From Bacillota bacterium (GTDB lineage Bacteria; Bacillota; Clostridia; Lachnospirales; Lachnospiraceae), in the NCBI GenBank assembly GCA_023441965.1, contig JAEZNB010000108.1, positions 1-13,301 on the forward strand: a stretch of 13,301 nucleotides of DNA. The letters run 5' to 3'. The first letter of the stretch is position 1, and the number at the start of each line of letters is the position of its first letter. This document shows, one piece after another, positions 1-8,900 of this stretch. Below the pieces are notes generated by a model, which had not been told where the DNA came from, ran no database searches, and was given only the letters and a program-made list of their open reading frames with translations. Made by a program: the position numbers and the translations under genes.

Positions 1-671
1 CTCCGGCGACGCCGTCTAATGCAGTATTTTGCTTTGCGACAGATGTGGGGGCCTCGGTGGCTCTTGGCACACAGAAACTGATTAATAAACTGAAAGCGAA
101 TGGCTTGACAAAAGGGAACATCGTCCACCTGTGCAGCTCGCTTGGAGATGCAAATACCAAAAAGCGACAGGTCGCCATTCAGGAGGTTTTGGCTAGGCCT
201 GAGAACGTTGGATTCGTTCTTTATCAAGAGCTTGCGGATACCGATGCGATTGAGCCAGCGGAAGAAGCCATCAGCACGATGTTTGCCTCGTATATTACAA
301 ATGTTGATGGAATTATATGCACGGGATATGTAAATGCACAGGTGTTGGCGAAGACGATGACGGATATGAACGAAAAAAGAGTCGTAGCGATTGGCATCGA
401 TGACTCACAGGCTGTGCTGGATGCTATTCAAGGTGGCTATATGTATGGGACAATGACGCAAAATCCGTGGGGTATGGGCTACGTAGGCATCTATGCTCTT
501 AAATTACTGAAGGATGGGTATACGTATAAATTTGGTAAGCCGTTTTTTATCGATTCCGGCTATTTCCTTTTAACCAAAGAGGGATTGCCGACTTATCAGG
601 AAACTGTGGAAGCAAACACAAGAGATTTTGTCAGCACGATGAAGGATAATTATTTTAATCCGCCTGCATAA
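1..671 (+). CDS. Sugar ABC transporter substrate-binding protein, 3' part (partial)
   Basis: The reading frame is already open at base 3 and continues to a TAA at 669-671, so the gene begins before the window. A GTG at 45 lies inside the conserved fold and is not the true start. About 222 residues are visible. They look like the C-terminal two thirds of a type 1 periplasmic binding protein of the RbsB/Peripla_BP_4 family. A segment reading VDGIICTGY is followed by VVAIGIDDS, the usual hinge and ligand-pocket region of these proteins, and then TMTQNPWGMGY, which matches the family's 'QNP...G' segment. Such proteins bind a sugar, or a small signal such as an autoinducer, outside the membrane and deliver it to an ABC permease or a sensor kinase. 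The ligand cannot be inferred. No permease or ATPase gene follows; the next 855 bases have no clear gene. It appears unrelated to the downstream biosynthetic operon. Confidence 0.85.
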   Translation, partial: PATPSNAVFCFATDVGASVALGTQKLINKLKANGLTKGNIVHLCSSLGDANTKKRQVAIQEVLARPENVGFVLYQELADTDAIEPAEEAISTMFASYITNVDGIICTGYVNAQVLAKTMTDMNEKRVVAIGIDDSQAVLDAIQGGYMYGTMTQNPWGMGYVGIYALKLLKDGYTYKFGKPFFIDSGYFLLTKEGLPTYQETVEANTRDFVSTMKDNYFNPPA

Positions 672-700
672 GCTTAGAGCAAAGATTTTATAAAAAAGAA

Positions 701-733
701 GGTTAACATTATTCACTAAGAACAATGTTAACC
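701..733. terminator. Inverted repeat after the binding-protein gene, possible terminator
   Basis: A perfect 10-bp inverted repeat (GGTTAACATT at 701-710, AATGTTAACC at 724-733) encloses a 13-base loop, 29 bases after the stop codon at 671. On the + strand it is not followed by a T run. Directly before it is TAAAAAAGAA, which reads as a T-rich tail on the - strand. The hairpin therefore looks more like a terminator for leftward transcription, or a processing or attenuating stem. A second smaller hairpin follows: GCTCAT (746-751), a four-base loop, ATGAGC (756-761). The position fits a transcript end, but the + strand tail does not support a classical intrinsic terminator. Confidence 0.4.
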
Positions 734-1526
734 CCGTCACAAGTCGCTCATAAGAATGAGCTGATTACATCATAATATAAGATATTTTAAAAAGTCAACT
801 ATTGGATTTTTTATGGACTTTTAACTAATGATTCATCCTAAATAGCCATTTTAAATTTTCAATTATCCGATGCTTTTGTATTACTCCCTCTCGCTAGGGA
901 GAAATCCAATTATATGAATCTCATTCAAATGCCCACCTCCATGTAAATACATAGCTCGAATTTTGTTTTTTAATGCATGCTTGTACTTCTTCGCTGTTGC
1001 GAATATAATTAATTTGTAATAAATGTATTCATAGCAGTTATGCTAAACAATATAATTCAAGTTGTTGTGTGTTGATATAATTAAGGGCCATACCATGCGA
1101 CAATTTATGAATGCTGAGCATGAGTGGCTGTCTCCTTATAAAAAGATTGTGCCGTGTGTTGAAAGACAGAAAAATGGATTCCGGCTTATATAACCAATGA
1201 CGAAAACGATTGAATAGGCAAGGCATTTCTGGTTTATCAATAAAGGAACCTCTGAATTGTATTAAAAAGGATATCGCGTTATGCATCTCTGGATTACATT
1301 TCAATTGTCGGGTTCAGGTTGTCCTAAGAGTTCAAAACCGAATCAGTGCGTAAAAAGGAAAAATGATCATTGTATTTGAATTTACGTGTTTTATTGATAT
1401 CTTGGCCATAGAGCAATAAATTTAAGTTTAGCGGGGTGTCAGTCTAGAGGATTTTTATTATAGTTAGCGCCAAATGTTATTATCAAAATGTAACAATTCA
1501 AACAATCTAGAACGGAGAGAATAAGA
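734..1526. other. AT-rich intergenic region without a convincing gene
   Basis: Small perfect hairpins occur at 746-761, at 884-901 (CTCCCT, six-base loop, AGGGAG) and at 990-1003 (TTCGC, loop, GCGAA). A TATAAT hexamer lies at 1051-1056 and another around 1075-1080, but neither has a good -35 box at the right distance. Short open pieces occur at 1095-1193 (ATG, 32 codons, with AAGGG upstream) and, in another frame, at 1201-1353 (50 codons, no start). They could be a decayed gene, but I do not recognise them. On the - strand, a GGAGGTG site at 934-940 precedes a 15-codon TTG frame (926-928 back to 881). The promoter of the operon starting at 1527 should lie here, but I could not place it with confidence. 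Confidence 0.5.
1514..1519 (+). promoter_or_regulatory. Ribosome binding site of the ligase gene
   Basis: GGAGAG lies seven bases before the ATG at 1527. It supports this ATG as the first start of the operon. Confidence 0.75.
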
Positions 1527-2885
1527 ATGAATGAACTTACTATGGCCCAGGCCCTGTCCCTGGTGAAGCAAGCTGAGTCGGTCAGCCGTGAAGAACGGGC
1601 TGTGATAAGGCAATCGAGGCTGAAAAACCTGGTGGAATATGTTCGTTCCCATTCACCTTATTTTAGGGAGTACTATAAAGACGTAGGGGATGATTTTAAA
1701 CTGACTGATCTTCCTGTCTGCAATAAACGTACGCTAATGGCGAAGTTTAATGATTGGGTGACGGACCCCGCTGTGACTGCAGATTCGGTAAAAAAGTATA
1801 TTGAAGATCAGGATAACATTGGACGTTTGTTTTTGGATAAGTATACTGTGTTGACCACTTCGGGCACAAGCGGCGTGCCTTTAACGATGGTGAGGGATTC
1901 TTATCACAATACCATTCACGGCGCTTTGATGAAGGAGCGTCTATTAAGAGATATTGATCCCGGCCTGATGAATCCCGAACGGCACCGGATAGCCTCTGTG
2001 ATAGCGACCGACAGTTTTTCCTCATCTTATACTTCATTTGAACGTGCCAGAAATGCAAAACCTGAATTTGCCCAAAATATGCTGGCCATTTCCATTATGA
2101 CCCCTGTAGCAGAAATTGTCCGAATATTAAACACCTTCAAACCAGATTTACTGACCGGATACCCTTCTGTTTTGGCTGCTCTGGCGCTGGAAAGGCTCAA
2201 AGGGAAGCTTGAAATTACCCCTTTGGCTGTAGCCTGCTCTGCTGAACAGCTGACAGGAGAAACACATGCAACCTTGAAACAGGCCTTCAATTGCCCCATA
2301 TTGAATAATTACTGCAGTACAGAAGGAGGAGAAGCGGCAATGATGTGTGAGCACGGCAACTTACACATAAATGATGATTGGGTCATTATAGAGCCTGTGG
2401 ATCAGAACAACCAGCCTATTGCCGACGGTTCAATATCCTCGTCCGTCCTGATTACCAATCTGTCCGCTTATACTCAACCCGTTATCCGCTACCTTTTGGA
2501 AGACCGGGTTCGTATTCTGGAGACTCCCTGTCAGTGCGGCAGCAATCTTCCTGTTATGGAGATTATGGGCAGAGAAGGAGATACCATATGCTTAAACGGA
2601 AAATCTATTCCTTCGGTTGTCTTTCAAGTTTTGATGTATAAGATACCCGGAGCTTTACAATTCCAGTTTGCCCAGACAGGGCCGGGGAGCCTTGAGTTAA
2701 GAGTCTTATTAATGGATGGCGTAGATTCTGCCGCATTTGCAGCAACGATGAAAGACCATATAGCCAAATTGTTCACAGAGAACGGGTGCCAGGAGGCAGC
2801 TTTTAAAATAAGTAGTGAGCCGCCAAGAAACAGTGGCAAAGGTGGAAAATTGAAAACAGTGTGCCGGGAATGGAATATGTATTAA
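1527..2885 (+). CDS. PaaK/CapK-like acyl- or aryl-acid ligase (adenylate-forming enzyme)
   Basis: This 452-residue protein belongs to the phenylacetate-CoA ligase/coenzyme F390 synthetase branch of the adenylate-forming superfamily. That branch activates a carboxylic acid with ATP and usually passes it to CoA. Visible signs are the P-loop-like TTSGTSG at residues 110-116, the core motif NYCSTEGGE near 261-269 (glutamate 266), a 'VIRYLLEDRV' segment equivalent to the RY..GD hinge motif, the family's CxCG segment (PCQCGS) followed by MGREGD, and a C-terminal GKGGKLK that can supply the catalytic lysine. Length (about 430-450 aa) fits the family. It has no carrier domain and no signal peptide, so it should act in the cytoplasm. 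It ends 20 bases before the NRPS start. Together with the NRPS's N-terminal condensation domain, this suggests that it prepares the acyl or aryl starter unit. The substrate is not predictable by eye; phenylacetate-like, benzoate-like or fatty acids are all possible. Family assignment is firm; the pathway role is inferred. Confidence 0.85.
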   Translation: MNELTMAQALSLVKQAESVSREERAVIRQSRLKNLVEYVRSHSPYFREYYKDVGDDFKLTDLPVCNKRTLMAKFNDWVTDPAVTADSVKKYIEDQDNIGRLFLDKYTVLTTSGTSGVPLTMVRDSYHNTIHGALMKERLLRDIDPGLMNPERHRIASVIATDSFSSSYTSFERARNAKPEFAQNMLAISIMTPVAEIVRILNTFKPDLLTGYPSVLAALALERLKGKLEITPLAVACSAEQLTGETHATLKQAFNCPILNNYCSTEGGEAAMMCEHGNLHINDDWVIIEPVDQNNQPIADGSISSSVLITNLSAYTQPVIRYLLEDRVRILETPCQCGSNLPVMEIMGREGDTICLNGKSIPSVVFQVLMYKIPGALQFQFAQTGPGSLELRVLLMDGVDSAAFAATMKDHIAKLFTENGCQEAAFKISSEPPRNSGKGGKLKTVCREWNMY

Positions 2886-2891
2886 ATAAGC

Positions 2892-2897
2892 AGGAGG
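2892..2897 (+). promoter_or_regulatory. Ribosome binding site fixing the NRPS start
   Basis: A consensus AGGAGG lies eight bases before the ATG at 2906. It favours this start over the in-frame ATG at 2861, which sits inside the ligase gene and would add 15 unrelated residues. Confidence 0.85.
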
Positions 2898-2905
2898 GAA
2901 AAAGC

Positions 2906-5900
2906 ATGAGAAAATTCAGATTAACACATCCGCAAAGACGAATCGTTGATGTTGAAATGATGTCCAACAGGACCAGTGTCAATAACATTCCGATTTACAT
3001 ATTGTTCCCTGAAGGAGAAGAGCTGCTCTTAAAAAGAGCGGTGGCAAAGGTGCTCTCTGAGGTTAAGGATATCCAGCTACGGTTGGCTTTAACGGCGGAG
3101 GGCGAATTTGAAACGTATTATGGGAGATATGAAGAAGAGAATGAAGAAATCAGGATCGTGGATCTAAAAGGAAGCACGAAAGAATTCTCTGCAGATTATG
3201 TGGACAATTTTCTGCTTATGCCCTTCGGAGATATTCTGGATAAAAGGTTATATGAATTCAGAATTGTTTTGACACAAGAGCATACCATCTTATGTATCAG
3301 AATACACCATCTCGTTTGTGATGGGACAGGGATTGCAAATTTAAGAGATTATATCGTAAAGACATTTGAGAGTATTAAGACTGGTAATGAGTATCAAGTA
3401 CCCACAAATAACTATTTGAAATATTTGGATATTGAAGATGAATACCTTAAAGGAGATGCGTGTACCAGAGATAAGAACTATTGGCTAAGCCACCTGGCTG
3501 ATTTTTCGGGATGCCCTGACGGGTTGGCAGATTCCGGAGATTACGGCTCTAAGGCTATTGGGATAGAACTGTCAGCTGAAACAATTTCCGCCTTGAAAAG
3601 CTATACCCATTCCTTTGCGAAGCCAATTTCCCCCTTTGTGTTGGCTTTGGGACTTCTCCATATTTTCGTCGGCAGATATTATCAATCAAAATCGGTTCTG
3701 TTAACAACAGCCTTTCATAACCGGATCTATGATGAAGAAGTTAATAACTCGGTCGGTATGCTAGTGAGTACGGTACCTCTAAAAATGGAGTATGACGGCA
3801 ATTGCCCGATTACCAAGGTCATGGAATATGCCAAGTCGGAGCTTAAACAGTCACTAACCCATTCCCGCTACCCCTATGATTTGCTGCTTACTGACTTAAC
3901 CGGTTTGGGACTTGATATAAAAAAACTTTTGAACTTTGCCATTGTATCCAATTCCTATAATGAAAATGAAGAATACCCCTTAAACAGTACAAAACTAAAT
4001 GCAAGCTATGCGCCGCTTCTGCTGAGAATAAATATGGCCAGGGATGATAAGTATGGACTTCAGACCTTGCTGCTGGAATTTAGAAAAGACTGTTTTAGCG
4101 AGCAGGAAATGCAGACTATAGCAAGCTGTTTTAAAGCCATGATTGAGGATATAGCTGCCAATCCTAAACAAACGTGCGGAGAAATTCGGCTTTTATCTGA
4201 CGATGAAGAGTCAAAAATCCTCAATGAGTTTAACTATACAAAATTCCAAGCAAAAGACCAGGCGGAAACCATTGTGGAAATGTTCAAAAATCAGGTCTTG
4301 AGGACACCGGACAATACTGCGGTCGTGTTTGAGGATCAGCATTATTCGTACCGGCAACTGGATGAATTCACGGACAAGCTGGCCAAACACCTTAAAAGCC
4401 TGGGGGTGAAATCAGAAGATACCTTAGCTGTGCTCATCGACAGAAGTGAGTATATGGTCATTTATCCGCTGGCGATCCTAAAAGCGGGAGCCGGTTATAT
4501 GCCTTTAGATTACACCTTCCCAACAGAACGTCTTGAGTATATGTTAAATGATGCAAATGTTCAAATTGTGTTAAGTGAGGGAGATAAGCCAGAAAAATAT
4601 ATCCCGGGTTTTGCAGGTGTTGTGCTGAAAAGAGAGAGCCTTGTTCATTTGAATGATTATCCGGATATCGAGCTTTCGCCGCCTCGGGGAGATAATAAAT
4701 TTGTGGTGCTTTATACCTCAGGTTCTACCGGACTGCCCAAGGGATGTGTCCTGGAGCATCGTAATTTGGTAAATTTCTGCCAATGGTATATCGATTATTA
4801 TCACGTGACCGAACAAGACAGAGGGGCGGCCTATGCGAACTTTGCCTTTGACGCACATATGTTTGATATTTATCCGTTCATTACTTGCGGCTCAGCCACG
4901 TACATTATTCCTTCAGAAATGCGGTTGGATTTTTTAGCCCTAAACAATTATTTAGAAACGAAACAAATCTCGTTGTTTTTTATGACGACCTTGCTAGGTA
5001 AGCAATTTGTGGAAACCTTTGATAATAAGTATTTGAGAACGCTTACGGTCGGAGGGGAAAAGCTGCCGCCTATCAAGTTGCCCAAATACCCGTTAATTAA
5101 TGGGTATGGGCCGACAGAATGCACAATTGTTGCGACAACACACAAAATACAGCATGAAAATGATTGTCTTAATATTGGCAAACCGTTACACAATTGCCAG
5201 TGCTATGTCGTCGACAAAAATATGCAGCTGCTTCCCGTCGGGGCAGTCGGTGAGCTTTGCATCGGCGGCGCAGGCGTAGGCAGAGGTTATTTGAACCGTC
5301 CTGAGCTTACGGCAGAAAAATTCGTGATGTGGCGGGGCAATAGGATATACCGGACAGGAGACTATGTTAAGTGGCTGGCTAACGGAGAAATAGAATTTGT
5401 AGGGAGAATGGACGGACAGGTAAAATTAAGAGGTCTGCGCATCGAACTTGGTGAAGTAGAAAGTAAAATAAGCCAATATAAGGGCATAACAGCCTGTGCG
5501 GTAACTGTTAAAGAAATAGGCGGAACCCAGCATTTGTGTGCCTACTATGTCAGCACTGAGGATATTGATCCGGAAGATTTAAAAAAAGCACTGGCGGTTG
5601 ATTTAACATCATTTATGATACCCGATGTTTTTACCCGATTAGAAAAACTACCGCTCACCTCCAATGGGAAGGTCAATAAAAAAGCCCTCCCGGAGCCGGT
5701 GCTGAAGCAGGAGGATACCGTAGAACCAAGAGATGAAAAAGAGCAGATCATATTTGATATCATAAGTGAATTGGTCGGCAGTAAAAACTTTGGCGTGACA
5801 AGTGATTTGTTTACCGTTGGGTTAACCTCGCTTATGGCAATTAAAGTTGCGGTTTTATTAAAAAACAAACTGGGCATATCGATAGCAACAAGTGAAATAA

Positions 5901-8900
5901 TCAAGCACAGGACGATTGAGAACATAGCAAAGGTAAGCAAAGAGGAGCTGGCACCTGTGGTTCAATCTTCAGGATTAGAAAGGAGAGACCATTATCCTCT
6001 GACACAAAACCAATTAGGAGTCTATTACGATTGTGCAAAGCAGCCGGGTACGCTAAAATACAATATTCCCACAGCTTTATGCGTTGCAGCGGGAATAGAC
6101 GCCCACAAGCTGGCCGAAGCCCTGGCTGTGGTGATTCATGCGCACCCTTATTTGAAAACCAATCTGGCTATGAACGGTCAGATCCTGCAACAGGTGCGTC
6201 GAGATGAAAGGGAAGTTTCAATCCCGGTATACAGCGTTTCTGAGGACGAACTGCAATTTGCCAAAGATAATTTTGTTAAACCATTCGATCTGTTTACAGG
6301 ACCGCTTTTCAGAGCGGCAGTGTACAAAACCCCCGAAAGAGTCTGTCTGATGACAGATTTTCACCACCTCATTTTTGACGGCGGTTCTCTGGACATTTTG
6401 TTGCACCAGCTGGCACGTGCCTATGCCGGAGAGAACATCGGCCGGGACACCTTTACGGCTTATGAATTGGCTTTGCTGGAAGCTGATTTGCCTGGCAGTG
6501 AAGCTTACCGCAAAGCACAAGATTATTTCAAGCAAAAGCTGAAGGATTGTGACGGAGCGACCATGATAGCGGCAAACCGCAATGAAGCTGAGGCGTCCGG
6601 AAAGCTGAAGGAGCAAATTGCGCTTATTAGCAAAGAAAACGTCAGGGAATTCTGCAAAGCAGTCGGGGTCACTCCGAGCAGCTTCTTTTTGGCGGGTGTC
6701 GCAAATGTGACGGCCAGATTTTCCGACAATAAAACGCTGTTGTTGTCCGTCCTAGACAATGGCAGGGGTGAGGCTTACAAATCCGATGTGCTGGGGATGC
6801 TTGTGAAAACACTGCCACTGGTACTTACAGTCGACAGTTCCCTGCCGGTTTTTGACTTCGTGAGGCAAACGCAGCGCTCTATCTTTGAAACAATTGAAAA
6901 TGAAAGCTATCCATTAACCCGTATTGCGGAAGAATACCATTTCTCACCGCAAATAAATTATGCATACCAAAGCGGCGTCTTAACCGAGCATACAATCGGA
7001 GGCCAACAGGTCAAATTGGAGAGCTTAGAACAGAAAAGTCCTAAATTCAAGCTTTCGATGCATATCGAAGAAAGTGAGCAGCATTACAAGGTTTGCGCCC
7101 AATACAACGATGCCCTTTACAGCGCGGCACTTATGAAGACTCTGGCAGACAGCGTGACGATAGCCATGAAACGAATGATGGCTGACCATGCCGGGCTAAC
7201 CGGTAAAATTTCAATTTTGTCCAAGGAACAACGTTTGACGATTCAGCGGTTTAATGAAACAGCGCAAACCAATGTATTACGCGTTGTGCATAAGATGTTT
7301 GAAGAACAGGTCAGACAAAAGGGGGAGAAGACGGCGCTCGTTGCCCAGGACGGCGTCTACACCTATTCCAGACTAAACGCCGACGCGAACAGGATAGCCA
7401 ATGCCTTAATCAATAAAGGGCTGGCAGTTGAAGATCGGGTTGCCTTTTTGCTTCCGCGGGATGGGCGGTTGATTGCGACCATGCTGGGGATATTGAAAGC
7501 AGGCGGGGCATACATTCCTATCGATCCTGAATATCCATCGGAAAGAATCAGGTATATTTTAGAGGACAGCAGCGCCAAATTCATAATCTGCTGTGAAGAA
7601 AAATCCGTGGACTGTGAAGCACAAAAGCTTTTTGTAGAGTCCTTGTTGACAGAGGAGAATGAAGTCAATCCTCGGGTGGATGTAAAACCGGAGAATTTGA
7701 GCTATATCATCTATACTTCGGGCTCAACGGGAAAACCCAAAGGCGTGATGCTGGAGCATAAAGGCATTTCCAATTATGTAGCACCAACATCCGGGAACAG
7801 TCATGTCAGGGCTTTGGTGGAGGGAGCGTCTGCCATGGTTTCTGTGACTACGGTTTCTTTCGATATGTTCCTGAAAGAAAGCTTTACGATGCTAATGAAC
7901 GGTCTCATTCTGGTATTGGCCAGTGAGGATCAGGCAAATAACCCCGCGCAGCTTGCTGAATTATTTGAGGTTGCCGGTGGGGACGCTTTTAATGCAACTC
8001 CGTCCAGAATGCTGCAGTATTTGGAACTGCCGGCTTTCAGAGAAGCCCTTGGCAAATGTAAGGTTGTGATGGCCGGCGGAGAAGCGTACCCTGCCATTTT
8101 GTTTGAAAAATTGAAGCGCATTACCAATGCCAGATTGTTCAATACCTATGGGCCTACGGAAATTACCGTTTCCTCCAATGCTAAAGAGTTAAAGGATGGA
8201 GTCATTACTGTTGGTGCGCCGTTAGCCAATGTACAAGAATTTATTGTAGATACGGATGGAAACCTGTTGCCCGTCGGCGTCACTGGTGAATTGTGGATCG
8301 GCGGAGAGGGTGTGGGGCGCGGCTACTGGGGGAATGCTGATTTAACTTCGCAAAGCTTTGTCGAAACCTCGGAAGGCCGTGTCTATAAAACAGGCGATCT
8401 AGCCAAATGGAATCGTAACGGTGAAGTTGTGATCCTGGGGAGGAATGACAGCCAGGTTAAACTGAGGGGGCTGCGTATCGAACTGGGAGAAATTCAAACA
8501 GCAGTATGCCAATATCCCGGTATCAGGCTGGCCGTCGTTGTTATCCGTAAAATCAAGGACGCTGAGCATATCTGTGCCTATTATACCGCCGACATTCAGG
8601 TCAGTCCGGAAAAACTTAGGGATAGTCTGAAACAATCACTTGCCAAATATATGGTACCCACCGCGTATAAACAACTTGCAAGTATACCGGTATCTCCTAA
8701 CGGCAAAACCGACTTAAAAGTGTTACCGGAGCCAGACCTGATGGCCAGACAAGACTATGTCGCACCGTCCAATGACATCGAAAAAAGCTTCTGCGAAATA
8801 TTTGCCCAGGTTCTGGATATTGCCGATATCGGAGCAGAGGATGATTTTTTCGATTTGGGCGGCACCTCGCTTTTGGTTACCAAGGTTACCATTGAGGCAA

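Noticed and set aside
1038..1304. 88-codon - strand frame
   Set aside because: No ribosome binding site, no recognisable motif, composition typical of chance AT-rich translation.
2861..2905. Upstream ATG as NRPS start
   Set aside because: It lies inside the ligase gene without its own ribosome binding site, whereas the ATG at 2906 has a consensus AGGAGG at ideal spacing.
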